A DNA stretch of 64,000 nucleotides from Enterobacter sp. RHBSTW-00994 (GCF_013782625.1 NZ_CP056199.1:1754588-1818587), one strand, 5' to 3'; positions 36,076-48,847 are shown, numbered from the stretch's first letter. The notes: generated from the letters alone by a model not told the origin. A program made the numbers and translations.

Positions 36076-36275
36076 TTCCACTGCTCGCCGGGTTATAGCA
36101 AGATGACTTTTACCAATTATCACCCGGTTACTCACAGTTTCTCCACTTCAAAGCGGTGATTGGTTTAATAACCACCAAATCGATTGCGTGAAAGGGAAGC
36201 GGGCCGGATAAAAGTAAATATAAGCATAGAAAAATGAGTGGCGCTAATGGCTGACGATATTTAGAATCGCCAACC

Positions 36276-37229
36276 ATGAAAACAGAGACTCCATCGGTAA
36301 AAATAATTGCCATCGCGGATGACTACGCAGGGCAACGAATCGACAATTTTTTGCGCACTCAATTAAAGGGTGTGCCGAAAAGCATGATTTATCGTATCTT
36401 GCGTAAAGGCGAAGTTCGGGTGAACAAAAAGCGCGTGAAGCCTGAGTACAAGCTAGAAGCCGGCGATGAAGTGCGTATCCCTCCTGTCCGCGTTGCGGAG
36501 CGTGAAGAGGAAGTGGTTTCACCTAAGTTGCAGAAAGTCGCGGCCCTGAGTGATGTGATCCTCTATGAGGACGATCATATTCTGGTGTTGAACAAACCTT
36601 CCGGTACAGCAGTACACGGCGGTAGCGGCCTAAGTTTCGGTGTCATTGAGGGACTGCGGGCATTACGACCAGAGGCGCGCTTCCTGGAGTTAGTGCATCG
36701 CCTGGATCGTGATACGTCTGGTGTTCTTCTGGTGGCGAAAAAGCGTTCTGCTTTGCGCTCGCTCCACGAGCAATTACGCGAGAAGGGGATGCAGAAAGAT
36801 TATCTGGCACTGGTCCGTGGTCAGTGGCAATCCCATGTCAAAGTAGTTCAGGCTCCTTTGCTGAAAAATATTCTGCAAAGCGGCGAGCGCATTGTGCGTG
36901 TAAGCCAGGAAGGCAAACCCTCAGAAACGCGTTTCAAAGTAGAAGAGCGTTATGAATTTGCCACGCTGGTACGCTGTAGCCCGGTCACGGGTCGCACACA
37001 CCAGATCCGTGTCCATACGCAACATGCCGGACATCCTATCGCATTCGACGATCGCTACGGCGACCGTGAGTTCGATAAGCAACTCGCCGGGACGGGGTTA
37101 TCACGTCTGTTCCTGCATGCCGCAGCGCTGAAGTTTACCCATCCGGGAACGGGTGAGGTGATGCGTATTGAAGCGCCAATGGATGAACAACTGAAGCGTT
37201 GCCTTAAGGTTTTGAGAAACGCAATGTGA
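36276..37229 (+). CDS. rluC: 23S rRNA pseudouridine(955/2504/2580) synthase
   Basis: RluC makes three pseudouridines in 23S rRNA near the peptidyl-transferase centre. The 317-residue protein has an N-terminal S4 RNA-binding domain (about 19-75) and the pseudouridine synthase domain, with the signature HRLDRDTSGVLLVAKK and catalytic Asp144. CSPVTGRTHQIRVH is the second conserved motif. It is read divergently from rne across the rne leader region and ends at a strong terminator. Confidence 0.96.
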   Translation: MKTETPSVKIIAIADDYAGQRIDNFLRTQLKGVPKSMIYRILRKGEVRVNKKRVKPEYKLEAGDEVRIPPVRVAEREEEVVSPKLQKVAALSDVILYEDDHILVLNKPSGTAVHGGSGLSFGVIEGLRALRPEARFLELVHRLDRDTSGVLLVAKKRSALRSLHEQLREKGMQKDYLALVRGQWQSHVKVVQAPLLKNILQSGERIVRVSQEGKPSETRFKVEERYEFATLVRCSPVTGRTHQIRVHTQHAGHPIAFDDRYGDREFDKQLAGTGLSRLFLHAAALKFTHPGTGEVMRIEAPMDEQLKRCLKVLRNAM

Positions 37230-37234
37230 TAAAG

Positions 37235-37258
37235 AAACCGGCTGTAGCCGGTTTTTTT
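37235..37258 (+). terminator. Terminator after rluC
   Basis: ACCGGC (37237-37242) and GCCGGT (37247-37252) with a TGTA loop, followed by seven T, 5 bases after the rluC stop. It overlaps the end of the convergent yceF. Confidence 0.9.
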
Positions 37259-37841
37259 ATGCCGTCAGCGGATTGAAGTGCTCGCGGCGCAACATCTGGC
37301 ACAGGGCAATTAGTGGAAGCCCGACAAGCGTGTTTGGGTCACGGCCGTCCAGTTTTTCAAAGAGCGCAATTCCCAGGCCTTCGCTTTTAAAGCTGCCAGC
37401 ACAGTTCAGTGGACGTTCCCGACGCACATAGTCGATAATCTCTTGCTCGCTGAGATGGCGAAAGTGTACATCGAAAGGTTCGCACTCGGTCTGTAAATGC
37501 CCGGATGCAGAGTTATACAGTGCAAGCCCGGTATAAAAGGTAACAATATTGCCGCGTGCGCTCATGAGCTGCCGGCACGCGTTTTCTTCAGTATGAGGTT
37601 TTCCGGTGATTTCACCCTCCAGTACACAAACCTGATCTGAACCTATAATCAGATGTGCGGGATAACGAGCGGCCAGTGATTGTGCTTTTTCCTGAGCCAG
37701 ACGAGTGACCAGATGACGTGGTGATTCTCCTGGTTGTGGCGTCTCATCTACAGTCGGCGCTGCGCATTCAAATGGGATCCCGAGCTTTTCCAGCAGCATT
37801 CGGCGGTAGGGTGATGTCGAGGCGAGAACGAGATTTGGCAT
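37257..37841 (-). CDS. yceF: 7-methyl-GTP pyrophosphatase, Maf family
   Basis: YceF is a Maf-family nucleotide pyrophosphatase that hydrolyses 7-methyl-GTP, probably to keep modified nucleotides out of RNA. The 194-residue protein starts [20 protein letters not shown], the Maf signature, with [14 protein letters not shown] and [12 protein letters not shown] following. It faces yceD across 140 bases and converges with rluC. Confidence 0.95.
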   Translation of the reverse strand: MPNLVLASTSPYRRMLLEKLGIPFECAAPTVDETPQPGESPRHLVTRLAQEKAQSLAARYPAHLIIGSDQVCVLEGEITGKPHTEENACRQLMSARGNIVTFYTGLALYNSASGHLQTECEPFDVHFRHLSEQEIIDYVRRERPLNCAGSFKSEGLGIALFEKLDGRDPNTLVGLPLIALCQMLRREHFNPLTA

Positions 37842-38503
<662 letters not shown>

Positions 38504-38507
38504 TTGA

Positions 38508-38692
<185 letters not shown>

Positions 38693-38693
<1 letters not shown>

Positions 38694-38746
38694 TCACGCG
38701 CAAGCGTGATGAGGCTTAGTGAGGATTTCCCCGCGCAAGCGGGGAA
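38693..38746 (+). promoter_or_regulatory. Two GCAA-loop hairpins between rpmF and plsX
   Basis: ATCACGC-GCAA-GCGTGAT (38693-38710) and TTCCCCGC-GCAA-GCGGGGAA (38727-38746) are two perfect hairpins, both closed by C-GCAA-G, a stable GNRA tetraloop. Neither has a T run, so they are not ordinary terminators. They fit RNA processing or stability control between the ribosomal protein and the phospholipid genes. Confidence 0.6.
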
Positions 38747-38772
38747 TCACCAAACCGGGCAGCGAAGATACC

Positions 38773-39807
38773 TTGACACGTCTAACCCTGGCGTTAGATG
38801 TCATGGGGGGAGATTTTGGCCCATCCGTGACAGTGCCTGCAGCATTGCAGGCACTGAATTCTAATTCGCAACTCACACTTCTTTTAGTCGGTAATCCCGA
38901 CACCATCACGCCATTACTTGCAAAAGCTGACTTCGAACAACGTTCTCGTCTGCAGATAATTCCTGCGCAGTCAGTTATTGCCAGTGATGCACGACCATCA
39001 CAGGCTATTCGCAATAGCCGTGGTAGTTCTATGCGAGTTGCGCTGGAGCTGGTGAAAGAAGGGCGAGCGCAGGCTTGCGTCAGCGCGGGAAATACCGGTG
39101 CGCTGATGGGACTTGCAAAATTACTGCTCAAACCCATCGAGGGGATTGAGCGTCCGGCGCTGGTGACGGTACTGCCGCACCAGCAAAAGGGCAAAACGGT
39201 GGTGCTTGATCTGGGTGCAAACGTCGATTGTGATAGTACAATGCTGGCGCAGTTTGCCGTAATGGGCTCAGTGCTGGCTGAAGATGTACTCGGAATCAAT
39301 AATCCCCGTGTGGCGTTACTGAATATCGGTGAAGAAGAGACAAAAGGCCTGGACAGCATTCGCGATGCTGCTGAATTACTCAAACAGGTTCCTTCTATCA
39401 ACTATATTGGTTATCTCGAAGCTAACGAGTTGCTGACGGGAAAAACTGATGTGCTGGTGTGTGATGGCTTTACCGGAAATGTAACCCTGAAAACCATGGA
39501 AGGGGTCGTAAGAATGTTCCTCTCGCTGCTTAAATCGCAGGGCGAAGGGAAAAAAAGGTCCTGGTGGCTGATTATTTTGAAGCGTTGGTTACAAAAAAGC
39601 CTGACGCGGCGATTCAGTCACCTCAACCCCGACCAGTATAATGGCGCCTGTCTGTTAGGATTGCGCGGCATTGTGATTAAAAGTCACGGTGCTGCCAATC
39701 AGCGAGCATTTTCTGTCGCGATTGAACAGGCAGTGCAGGCGGTGCAGCGACAAGTCCCACAGCGGATTGCCGCTCGCCTGGAATCTGTATTAGCAAAAAG
39801 TGACTGA
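38773..39807 (+). CDS. plsX: Phosphate acyltransferase PlsX
   Basis: PlsX converts acyl-ACP to acyl-phosphate, linking fatty-acid synthesis to phosphatidic acid formation. The 344-residue protein starts [20 protein letters not shown] and has [14 protein letters not shown] and the NVTLKTMEG motif. I chose the TTG start at 38773, which keeps the LTRLTLALD family N-terminus; the frame is open further upstream but runs through the hairpin region. It ends ESVLAKSD, about 12 residues before the end of the E. coli protein. fabH follows 6 bases after it. Confidence 0.95.
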   Translation: MTRLTLALDVMGGDFGPSVTVPAALQALNSNSQLTLLLVGNPDTITPLLAKADFEQRSRLQIIPAQSVIASDARPSQAIRNSRGSSMRVALELVKEGRAQACVSAGNTGALMGLAKLLLKPIEGIERPALVTVLPHQQKGKTVVLDLGANVDCDSTMLAQFAVMGSVLAEDVLGINNPRVALLNIGEEETKGLDSIRDAAELLKQVPSINYIGYLEANELLTGKTDVLVCDGFTGNVTLKTMEGVVRMFLSLLKSQGEGKKRSWWLIILKRWLQKSLTRRFSHLNPDQYNGACLLGLRGIVIKSHGAANQRAFSVAIEQAVQAVQRQVPQRIAARLESVLAKSD

Positions 39808-39813
39808 GCGTAC

Positions 39814-40767
39814 ATGTATACGAAGATTATAGGTACCGGCAGTTATCTGCCAAAACAAGTGCGAACTAACGCCGACCTGGAAAAAATGGTAGATACGTCT
39901 GACGAGTGGATTGTCTCACGCACAGGTATCCGTGAACGCCGTATCGCCGCGCCAGATGAAACGGTTGCTACCATGGGCTATGAGGCCGCACAGCGCGCAC
40001 TCGAAATGGCTGGCATCGATAAAGAACAGATCGGTTTGATTGTGGTAGCTACCACCTCCGCGACTCATGCGTTTCCAAGTGCGGCATGCCAGGTTCAAAA
40101 TATGCTTGGCATTAAGGGCTGCCCGGCATTCGATGTTGCCGCTGCTTGTGCAGGGTTTACCTATGCACTAAGCATTGCCGATCAGTATGTGAAATCTGGC
40201 GCAGTGAAGTATGCGCTGGTTATCGGTGCTGATGTTCTGGCACGTACCTGCAATCCAGAAGATCGCGGGACAATTATTATTTTTGGTGATGGTGCTGGCG
40301 CTGTGCTGCTCGGGCAGTCAGAAGAGCCTGGTATCATCTCCACGCATTTACATGCTGACGGTAGCTACGGCGAGCTGTTGACGCTGCCTAACGCGGATCG
40401 CGTGAATCCGGACAACTCGATTTACCTGACAATGGCAGGTAATGAAGTGTTTAAAGTGGCAGTGACTGAATTGGCGCACATCGTTGACGAAACGCTGGAA
40501 GTAAACAATCTCGAACGCACTGCGCTCGACTGGCTTGTACCGCATCAGGCGAATCTGCGTATCATTAGCGCAACGGCCAAAAAACTGGGTATGTCGATGG
40601 ACAACGTTGTTGTGACTTTAGATCGTCACGGTAATACTTCTGCGGCATCAGTACCTTGTGCGTTTGATGAGGCGGTACGTGATGGACGAATCAAACGCGG
40701 TCAACTTGTCTTGCTTGAGGCCTTTGGTGGCGGTTTCACCTGGGGTTCCGCGCTGGTTCGTTTCTAG
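39814..40767 (+). CDS. fabH: Beta-ketoacyl-ACP synthase III
   Basis: FabH starts fatty-acid synthesis by condensing acetyl-CoA with malonyl-ACP. The 317-residue protein has the catalytic triad in place: Cys112 in [11 protein letters not shown], His in VPHQANLRI (about 244) and Asn in [11 protein letters not shown] (about 274). It lies between plsX and fabD with short gaps of 6 and 15 bases, typical of one operon. Confidence 0.97.
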   Translation: MYTKIIGTGSYLPKQVRTNADLEKMVDTSDEWIVSRTGIRERRIAAPDETVATMGYEAAQRALEMAGIDKEQIGLIVVATTSATHAFPSAACQVQNMLGIKGCPAFDVAAACAGFTYALSIADQYVKSGAVKYALVIGADVLARTCNPEDRGTIIIFGDGAGAVLLGQSEEPGIISTHLHADGSYGELLTLPNADRVNPDNSIYLTMAGNEVFKVAVTELAHIVDETLEVNNLERTALDWLVPHQANLRIISATAKKLGMSMDNVVVTLDRHGNTSAASVPCAFDEAVRDGRIKRGQLVLLEAFGGGFTWGSALVRF

Positions 40768-40782
40768 TATAAGGATAAAAAG

Positions 40783-41712
40783 ATGACGCAATTTGCTTTT
40801 GTGTTCCCAGGTCAGGGTTCTCAGGCTATGGGTATGCTGTCTGATATGGCGGCGACCTATCCGGTAATTGAAGAGACGTTCCGTGAAGCGTCCGATGCGC
40901 TGGGCTACGATCTTTGGGCACTGACGCAACAGGGCCCGGCTGAAGAACTGAACAAAACCTGGCAGACACAGCCTGCATTGCTGACCGCATCATTTGCACT
41001 GTGGCATGTGTGGCAACAGCAGGGTGGCAAAGCGCCTGCTCTGCTTGCTGGTCACAGCCTGGGTGAGTACTCTGCTCTGGTATGTGCTGGAGTGATTGCA
41101 TTTGCGGATGCTGTTCGCCTGGTCGAAATGCGCGGTAAATTCATGCAGGAAGCTGTGCCGGAAGGTACGGGCGGAATGTCAGCGATTATTGGCCTGGATG
41201 ATGCCGCTATTGCGAAAGCATGCGAAGAATCGGCGGAAGGTCAGGTGGTTTCACCGGTAAACTTCAACTCTCCTGGGCAGGTGGTTATCGCCGGTCATAA
41301 AGAAGCGGTTGAGCGTGCCGGTGCTGCCTGTAAAGCAGCTGGTGCAAAACGCGCGCTGCCGCTGCCGGTAAGTGTGCCATCTCACTGCGCATTGATGAAG
41401 CCTGCAGCAGATAAACTGGCGGTTGAACTGGAAAAAATTACGTTTAATGCCCCGGTAATCTCTGTTGTGAACAACGTTGATGTTAAATGCGAAACTGCAC
41501 CGGAAGCTATCCGTAATGCACTGATTCGCCAGCTTTACAGCCCTGTACAGTGGACGAAAACCGTTGAGTTTATGGCTTCGCAAGGCGTTGAACATCTGTA
41601 TGAAGTTGGTCCTGGTAAAGTCCTCACCGGTCTGACAAAACGTATTGTTGACACCCTGACTGCCTCGGCGATTAACGAGCCGGAAGCGATGTCAGCGGCA
41701 CTCTCGCAATAA
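40783..41712 (+). CDS. fabD: Malonyl-CoA-ACP transacylase
   Basis: FabD transfers malonyl groups from CoA to ACP. The 309-residue protein has the GHSLGEY motif with nucleophile Ser92 next to His91, QGSQ at residues 11-14, and VPSHCALM with the catalytic His near 201. The ribosome site AAGGATAA precedes the ATG. Confidence 0.97.
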   Translation: MTQFAFVFPGQGSQAMGMLSDMAATYPVIEETFREASDALGYDLWALTQQGPAEELNKTWQTQPALLTASFALWHVWQQQGGKAPALLAGHSLGEYSALVCAGVIAFADAVRLVEMRGKFMQEAVPEGTGGMSAIIGLDDAAIAKACEESAEGQVVSPVNFNSPGQVVIAGHKEAVERAGAACKAAGAKRALPLPVSVPSHCALMKPAADKLAVELEKITFNAPVISVVNNVDVKCETAPEAIRNALIRQLYSPVQWTKTVEFMASQGVEHLYEVGPGKVLTGLTKRIVDTLTASAINEPEAMSAALSQ

Positions 41713-41724
41713 AAGAGGAATACC

Positions 41725-42459
41725 ATGAGTTTTGAAGGAAAAATCGCACTGGTTACCGGCGCAAGCCGTGGTATCGGGCGTGCAATTGCTGAAACACTGG
41801 TTGCGCGTGGCGCGAAAGTGATTGGTACAGCAACCAGCGAGAATGGCGCTCAGGCCATCAGTGAGTATCTTGGTGCAAATGGTAAAGGTCTGGTACTGAA
41901 TGTGACCGATCCTGCATCTATCGAATCTGTTCTGGGAAATATTCGTGCAGAGTTTGGCGAAGTCGATATTCTGGTAAATAATGCCGGTATCACTCGCGAC
42001 AACCTGCTGATGCGAATGAAAGATGATGAGTGGAACGATATTATCGAAACCAACCTGTCATCTGTTTTCCGTCTGTCAAAAGCGGTAATGCGCGCTATGA
42101 TGAAAAAGCGTCATGGCCGTATTATCACTGTTGGTTCCGTGGTTGGTACCATGGGAAATGCTGGTCAGGCTAACTACGCTGCGGCGAAAGCAGGTCTGAT
42201 CGGTTTCAGTAAATCGTTGGCACGTGAAGTCGCGTCCCGCGGTATTACTGTAAACGTTGTTGCTCCGGGTTTTATTGAAACGGACATGACGCGTGCGCTG
42301 ACTGATGAGCAGCGTGCGGGTACGCTGGCAGCAGTTCCTGCGGGTCGTTTAGGCGATCCAAAAGAAATTGCCAGCGCGGTTGCATTTTTAGCCTCTGACG
42401 AGGCGAGTTACATCACTGGTGAGACTCTCCACGTCAACGGCGGGATGTACATGGTTTAA
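41725..42459 (+). CDS. fabG: 3-oxoacyl-ACP reductase
   Basis: FabG reduces 3-ketoacyl-ACP with NADPH. The 244-residue short-chain dehydrogenase has TGASRGIGRAI (cofactor loop, about 12-22), NNAGIT, and the Ser-Tyr-Lys catalytic group including YAAAKAG (Tyr151, Lys155). It ends HVNGGMYMV. acpP follows after 154 bases. Confidence 0.97.
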   Translation: MSFEGKIALVTGASRGIGRAIAETLVARGAKVIGTATSENGAQAISEYLGANGKGLVLNVTDPASIESVLGNIRAEFGEVDILVNNAGITRDNLLMRMKDDEWNDIIETNLSSVFRLSKAVMRAMMKKRHGRIITVGSVVGTMGNAGQANYAAAKAGLIGFSKSLAREVASRGITVNVVAPGFIETDMTRALTDEQRAGTLAAVPAGRLGDPKEIASAVAFLASDEASYITGETLHVNGGMYMV

Positions 42460-42613
42460 CCACGATGAAAAATATTTGCGTTATTAGGGCGAATGGCCTC
42501 AAAATAACGTAAAATCGTGGTAAGACCTGCCGGGATTTAGTTGCAAATTTTTCAACATTTTATACACTACGAAAACCATCGCGAAAGCGAGTTTTGATAG
42601 GAAATTTAAGAGT

Positions 42614-42850
42614 ATGAGCACTATCGAAGAACGCGTTAAGAAAATTATCGGCGAACAGCTGGGCGTTAAGCAGGAAGAAGTTGTGAACTCCGCTTCCTTC
42701 GTTGAAGACCTGGGCGCAGATTCTCTTGACACCGTTGAGCTGGTAATGGCTCTGGAAGAAGAGTTTGATACTGAGATTCCGGACGAAGAAGCTGAGAAAA
42801 TCACCACCGTTCAGGCTGCCATTGATTACATCAACGGTCACCAGGCGTAA
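42614..42850 (+). CDS. acpP: Acyl carrier protein
   Basis: The 78-residue ACP carries the growing acyl chain on a 4'-phosphopantetheine attached to Ser37 in [10 protein letters not shown]. The sequence is essentially that of E. coli ACP, an acidic four-helix bundle. A 154-base gap upstream should hold its own promoter, and a strong hairpin follows its stop, consistent with the very high level of acpP relative to its neighbours. Confidence 0.98.
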   Translation: MSTIEERVKKIIGEQLGVKQEEVVNSASFVEDLGADSLDTVELVMALEEEFDTEIPDEEAEKITTVQAAIDYINGHQA

Positions 42851-42861
42851 GTGAACATCTC

Positions 42862-44183
<1,322 letters not shown>

Positions 44184-44208
44184 GACTGATTGCCAGATGG
44201 AAAATAAA

Positions 44209-44235
44209 AAAGGTCCGCTTGTCGGACCTTTTTTA
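44209..44235 (+). terminator. Terminator after fabF
   Basis: AGGTCCG (44211-44217) and CGGACCT (44223-44229) form a stem with a CTTGT loop, followed by a run of T, 27 bases after the fabF stop. Confidence 0.88.
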
Positions 44236-44304
44236 TTCAGTTTTATCCCCTTGTCCGGTGTCATTCTGCCTGCCAGACTGAATCACCACGCATAAGGAGC
44301 CACC

Positions 44305-45120
44305 ATGTTTTTAATTAATGGCCTTGAGCAAGATTACTTACCTGCAAGTGACAGGGCGACTCAGTTTGGTGATGGCTGTTTTACGACTGCAAGGATCCTT
44401 TCCGGAGAGGTTTGCCTTCTCGCCGAACATATCCGGCGGTTGAAGAGTGCCTGTGAGAGACTGCTGATCTCTTTTACGCAATGGGATGAGCTTCAGCGCG
44501 AAATGATCGGGCTGGCAGCAGGAAAAGAAACCGGTGTGCTCAAAGTGATTATCAGTCGGGGAAGCGGTGGCCGTGGTTACAGCGGTGCTAACTGCCAGTA
44601 TCCCACCCGCATACTCTCCGTTTCGGATTATCCGGCCCATTACGACCGCTGGCGTCGTGACGGGATTAGGCTTGAATTAAGTCCGGTACGATTGGGGCGA
44701 AACCCCATGCTTGCAGGTATTAAACACCTCAATCGCCTTGAACAGGTCTTAATCCGCGCTCATCTTGAACAGTCAGATGCTGACGAAGCGCTGGTTCTTG
44801 ACAGCGAAGGGGTCATTACGGAATGCTGTGCGGCTAATTTATTATGGCGGAAGGGCGCAGATGTGTTCACACCAGGGATGGAACAAGCGGGTGTGGATGG
44901 CATCATGCGCCAGTTTTGTTTACAACACCTGGCACGCTCTCGCTTCCGCGTTGTCGAAGTTAACGCAAGTCTGGATGCACTATCATCCGCAGATGAAGTT
45001 GTCATCTGTAACGCATTGATGCCTGTTGTCCCCGTGTGTACTTATGGGGAACAACGCTGGTCATCCCGTGAACTTTTTCAGTTTTTAGCCCCGTTATGTG
45101 AAAAAACCAGGTCGTCATGA
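44305..45120 (+). CDS. pabC: Aminodeoxychorismate lyase
   Basis: PabC removes pyruvate from 4-amino-4-deoxychorismate to give p-aminobenzoate for folate synthesis. The 271-residue PLP enzyme of aminotransferase class IV has [12 protein letters not shown] near the N-terminus and the cofactor Lys140 in [12 protein letters not shown], and [13 protein letters not shown] as the phosphate-binding region. Its ribosome site is AAGGAG. The stop TGA overlaps the mltG start (ATGA), which couples the two genes. Confidence 0.96.
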   Translation: MFLINGLEQDYLPASDRATQFGDGCFTTARILSGEVCLLAEHIRRLKSACERLLISFTQWDELQREMIGLAAGKETGVLKVIISRGSGGRGYSGANCQYPTRILSVSDYPAHYDRWRRDGIRLELSPVRLGRNPMLAGIKHLNRLEQVLIRAHLEQSDADEALVLDSEGVITECCAANLLWRKGADVFTPGMEQAGVDGIMRQFCLQHLARSRFRVVEVNASLDALSSADEVVICNALMPVVPVCTYGEQRWSSRELFQFLAPLCEKTRSS

Positions 45121-46139
45121 AGAAAATGTTGCGCTTTGTCCTCCTCCTTGTTGTTGTGCTGGCTATCGCTGGTGGGGCTGGGGTGTGGAAAGTCCGCCAA
45201 CTGGCGGACAGTAAAATTCTGATCAAAGAAGAGACCATTTTTACGCTGAAAGCGGGTACAGGGCGGCTGGCTCTGGGCGAGCAGCTTTATGGTGATAAGG
45301 TTATCAATCGGCCGCGAGTCTTTCAGTGGCTCCTCCGTCTTGAGCCTGAATTATCGCATTTCAAAGCCGGTACTTATCGCTTTATTCCAGGTATGACGGT
45401 AAGAGACATGCTGCAACTGCTGGAAAGTGGTAAAGAAGCGCAGTTCCCGCTGCGTTTTGTTGAAGGAATGCGTGTGAGTGATTATCTCAAACAACTGCGC
45501 GACGCACCCTACATCAAGCATACGTTGAAAGATGATAGCTATCAGACCGTTGCTGAAGTATTGAAATTTGAACACCCTGAGTGGGTTGAAGGCTGGTTCT
45601 GGCCTGATACGTGGATGTATACGGCTGGCACAACCGATGTCGCTATCCTGAAACGCGCACACAAAAAGATGGTCGCGGCAGTGGATGCAGCATGGGAAGG
45701 GCGTGTGGATGGGTTGCCTTACAAAGATCAAAACCAGTTCGTCACGATGGCTTCAATCATCGAAAAAGAGACGGCTGTAGCAGCAGAACGTGACCAGGTG
45801 GCCTCAGTATTCATCAACCGACTGCGTATCGGCATGCGCCTGCAAACCGATCCTACGGTGATCTATGGAATGGGTGAAAACTATACCGGGAAGATCGGCA
45901 GGAAAGATCTGGAGACGCCAACGGCGTATAATACCTACGTGATTAGTGGGTTACCGCCAGGCCCGATTGCCACCCCGAGTGAGGCATCATTACAGGCCGC
46001 CGCACATCCGGCAAAAACACCGTATCTCTATTTTGTGGCTGACGGAAAAGGTGGACATACCTTTAATACAAACCTTACCAGTCACAATCGCTCTGTTCAG
46101 GATTATCTGAAGGCACTTAAGGAAAAAAATGCGCAGTAA
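45117..46139 (+). CDS. mltG: Endolytic transglycosylase MltG
   Basis: MltG (YceG) is an inner-membrane lytic transglycosylase that cuts new glycan strands and helps set their length. The 340-residue protein has an N-terminal membrane segment ([20 protein letters not shown]), a LysM-like region and the catalytic domain with SIIEKETA, where Glu218 is the catalytic acid. [10 protein letters not shown] and [16 protein letters not shown] are family marks. It overlaps pabC by 4 bases and tmk by 11. Confidence 0.96.
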   Translation: MKKMLRFVLLLVVVLAIAGGAGVWKVRQLADSKILIKEETIFTLKAGTGRLALGEQLYGDKVINRPRVFQWLLRLEPELSHFKAGTYRFIPGMTVRDMLQLLESGKEAQFPLRFVEGMRVSDYLKQLRDAPYIKHTLKDDSYQTVAEVLKFEHPEWVEGWFWPDTWMYTAGTTDVAILKRAHKKMVAAVDAAWEGRVDGLPYKDQNQFVTMASIIEKETAVAAERDQVASVFINRLRIGMRLQTDPTVIYGMGENYTGKIGRKDLETPTAYNTYVISGLPPGPIATPSEASLQAAAHPAKTPYLYFVADGKGGHTFNTNLTSHNRSVQDYLKALKEKNAQ

Positions 46140-46770
46140 ATACATTGTCATTGAGGGACTAGAGGGGGCAGGGAAAACCACCGCCCGCAATGTGGTCGTC
46201 GACACGCTCAAAGAGTTGGGCATCACGGAAATGGTGTTCACCCGCGAACCGGGTGGTACACAACTGGCTGAAAAACTGAGAAGCCTGGTGCTGGATATCA
46301 AATCCGTTGGCGACGAAGTTATCAATGACAAAGCCGAAGTGCTGATGTTCTACGCTGCGCGCGTGCAATTGGTTGAGACGGTCATCAAGCCCGCGCTGGC
46401 TAAAGGTCAGTGGGTGATTGGCGATCGTCACGATCTGTCTACTCAGGCGTATCAGGGCGGTGGACGTGGTATTGATCAGAACATGTTAGCGACGCTGCGA
46501 GATGCTGTGCTAGGGGATTTCCGTCCAGATCTTACACTTTATCTGGATGTGACTCCGGAAGTTGGCTTGAAACGCGCTCGCGCTCGCGGTGAGCTGGATC
46601 GCATTGAACAAGAGTCGCTGGACTTCTTCAACCGTACACGTGCTCGCTATCTGGAGTTGGCCGGGCAGGATCGTTCGATTCGAACTATTGATGCTACGCA
46701 ATCACTGGAAGGCGTGACCCATTCAATTCGTGAAACGGTTACTCAGTGGCTACAGGAGCTGCAGGCATGA
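46129..46770 (+). CDS. tmk: Thymidylate kinase
   Basis: Tmk phosphorylates dTMP to dTDP, an essential step for DNA synthesis. The 213-residue protein has the P-loop GLEGAGKTT (residues 10-18), [14 protein letters not shown] and the [16 protein letters not shown] lid region. It overlaps mltG by 11 bases and holB by 4 (ATGA), so translation is coupled across three genes. Confidence 0.97.
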   Translation: MRSKYIVIEGLEGAGKTTARNVVVDTLKELGITEMVFTREPGGTQLAEKLRSLVLDIKSVGDEVINDKAEVLMFYAARVQLVETVIKPALAKGQWVIGDRHDLSTQAYQGGGRGIDQNMLATLRDAVLGDFRPDLTLYLDVTPEVGLKRARARGELDRIEQESLDFFNRTRARYLELAGQDRSIRTIDATQSLEGVTHSIRETVTQWLQELQA

Positions 46771-47771
46771 AATGGTATCCATGGTTGCGCCCGCACTTTG
46801 AACAGCTGATTAGCAGCTATCAGGCTGGTCGGGGGCATCATGCATTACTGATTCAGGCGTTACCTGGAATGGGCGATGATGCGTTGATTTACGCCATCAC
46901 CCGGTTTTTGATGTGTCAGCAACCAGAAGGGCATAAGAGCTGCGGCAAATGCCGGGGCTGCCAGCTAATGCAGGCGGGTACGCATCCTGACTATTACACC
47001 CTTGAGCCGGAGAAAGGGAAGAATACGCTTGGCATTGATGCGGTGCGTGAAGTCAGTGAAAAGCTGTATGAGCATGCCCGACTGGGGGGCGCGAAGGTTG
47101 TCTGGTTGAAAGATGCTGCTCTTCTTACAGAGGCAGCGGCCAATGCATTATTAAAAACGCTTGAGGAGCCGCCAGAAAAGACCTGGTTCTTCATGACGTG
47201 CCGTGAACCTGGCCGATTACTGGCGACATTACGTAGCCGCTGTCGGCTTCATCACCTTTCAGTCCCCCAGGAAAACTGGGCTTTAGCGTGGCTGGAGCGC
47301 GAGGTGACAACGTCACAAGACGAGGCGCTCGCGGCATTACGACTTTGCAGCGGCGCGCCTGCTGCAGCACTGGCTATGTTGACTCCTGAAGTCTGGTCGC
47401 AACGTACCTTGTTGTGCCAGGGCGTTGAGTCTGCACTGGAAAGCCGTGACTGGTTGAGCTTGTTAGGTATTCTGAACCATGAACAGGGTGCTGAACGTTT
47501 GCACTGGCTGGCATCACTGCTTCTTGATGCGTTGAAAGTGCAACAAGGGGCAACGCTATTAACCAATCCAGACGTCTGGGTACTGGTTAATACGCTGGCA
47601 AACCGTCTTTCAGGTGCTTCACTACGAGCCATCCTTCACGATGTCTGCCAGAGTCGTGAACAACTTTTAACAGTGACCGGGCTGAATCGCGAGCTTTTAC
47701 TTACAGACCAGTTACTGCGTATCGAACATTACCTGCAACCAGGCACATTGCTGCCTGTTTCCCATCTCTGA
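46767..47771 (+). CDS. holB: DNA polymerase III subunit delta'
   Basis: HolB is the delta' subunit of the clamp-loader complex, the rigid part that contacts delta when the sliding clamp is opened. The 334-residue AAA+ protein has a degenerate P-loop (LPGMGDDAL) and the zinc cluster with Cys50, Cys59, Cys62 and Cys65 (SCGKCRGCQ). The start at 46767 ([10 protein letters not shown]) overlaps the tmk stop; an upstream in-frame start would lie inside tmk. Confidence 0.96.
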   Translation: MKWYPWLRPHFEQLISSYQAGRGHHALLIQALPGMGDDALIYAITRFLMCQQPEGHKSCGKCRGCQLMQAGTHPDYYTLEPEKGKNTLGIDAVREVSEKLYEHARLGGAKVVWLKDAALLTEAAANALLKTLEEPPEKTWFFMTCREPGRLLATLRSRCRLHHLSVPQENWALAWLEREVTTSQDEALAALRLCSGAPAAALAMLTPEVWSQRTLLCQGVESALESRDWLSLLGILNHEQGAERLHWLASLLLDALKVQQGATLLTNPDVWVLVNTLANRLSGASLRAILHDVCQSREQLLTVTGLNRELLLTDQLLRIEHYLQPGTLLPVSHL

Positions 47772-47781
47772 GAGAGACATC

Positions 47782-48576
47782 ATGTTTTTAGTCGACTCAC
47801 ACTGCCATCTCGATGGCCTGGATTATCAATCCCTGCATAAAAATGTGGACGATGTGCTGGCAAAAGCCGCCGCCCGTGATGTGAAATTTTGTCTGGCCGT
47901 TGCAACGACTTTACCGGGATATCGCACTATGCGTGACCTGGTAGGCGTTCGCGATAACGTGGTCTTTTCCTGTGGCGTACATCCCTTGAATCAGGACGAA
48001 GAGTACGATGTAGAAGATCTGCGGCGTCTGGCGGCGGAAGAGGGCGTGGTAGCCATGGGGGAAACCGGGCTGGATTATTTTTACACGCCTGAAACAAAGC
48101 CACGTCAACAGGAGTCTTTCCGTCATCATATCCGCATTGGTCGTGAGCTGAATAAGCCGGTTATTGTACACACCCGCGATGCCCGGGCGGATACGCTTGC
48201 TATCCTCCAGGAAGAAAAGGTGACGGATTGCGGTGGCGTACTACACTGTTTCACAGAAGACAGAGAAACGGCGGGCAAGCTGCTTGATTTAGGTTTTTAT
48301 ATCTCGTTCTCGGGGATTGTGACCTTCCGTAACGCTGAGCAGCTTCGTGATGCGGCACGTTATGTGCCTCTTGATCGCATGCTTGTGGAAACTGACTCTC
48401 CTTACCTGGCCCCAGTACCGCATCGCGGTAAAGAAAATCAGCCAGCGATGACGAGAGATGTGGCGGAGTATATGGCCGTCCTGAAAGGTGTCAGTATTGA
48501 AGCGCTGGCACGTGTAACGACGGAAAACTTCTCTACGCTGTTCCATATCGACCCCGCCCGCCTGCAATCTGTTTGA
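47782..48576 (+). CDS. ycfH: TatD family metal-dependent hydrolase YcfH
   Basis: A 264-residue TIM-barrel hydrolase of the TatD family, with likely metal-dependent nuclease activity; its exact substrate is not established. The metal ligands are His7 and His9 in VDSHCHLDG, with Glu in GETGLDY and later HTRDA, LHCFT and ETDSPYLAP. It follows holB by 10 bases and closes the operon. A 298-base gap to ptsG follows. Confidence 0.95.
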   Translation: MFLVDSHCHLDGLDYQSLHKNVDDVLAKAAARDVKFCLAVATTLPGYRTMRDLVGVRDNVVFSCGVHPLNQDEEYDVEDLRRLAAEEGVVAMGETGLDYFYTPETKPRQQESFRHHIRIGRELNKPVIVHTRDARADTLAILQEEKVTDCGGVLHCFTEDRETAGKLLDLGFYISFSGIVTFRNAEQLRDAARYVPLDRMLVETDSPYLAPVPHRGKENQPAMTRDVAEYMAVLKGVSIEALARVTTENFSTLFHIDPARLQSV

Positions 48577-48721
48577 TACACCTGTTTTTTTTAGGCTCGT
48601 AATTAATAAATAAAGCGAGTAAAGTTCACCGCCTCATTTGGGGCGGTGACGGTGTATTTAGACACATCCAGAAATGCTTTTTGTAAATCTCTGAAAGTTT
48701 TTCGTCCGCCTTAAGCTGAAA

Positions 48722-48737
48722 CGTGATAGCCGTCAAA
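48722..48737 (+). promoter_or_regulatory. CRP site of ptsG
   Basis: CGTGA-TAGCCG-TCAAA matches the CRP consensus TGTGA-N6-TCACA at eight of ten half-site bases. It lies 138 bases before ptsG, upstream of the Mlc site, as in E. coli where cAMP-CRP is needed for ptsG expression. Confidence 0.75.
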
Positions 48738-48751
48738 CAAAGTCAGAGGGA

Positions 48752-48777
48752 TTTATTTTACTCTGTGTAATAAATAA
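48752..48777 (+). promoter_or_regulatory. Mlc operator of ptsG
   Basis: TTTATTTTA (48752-48760) and TAATAAATAA (48768-48777) form the AT-rich dyad around CTCTGTG that Mlc binds at ptsG in E. coli. When PtsG transports glucose, it sequesters Mlc and the repression is relieved. Confidence 0.75.
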
Positions 48778-48847
48778 AGGGCGCTTAGATGTCCTGTCCA
48801 CGGCGCGGTCCTCCCCCCGAGCCCATGCGTGAAAGCGTAAAAAAAAG

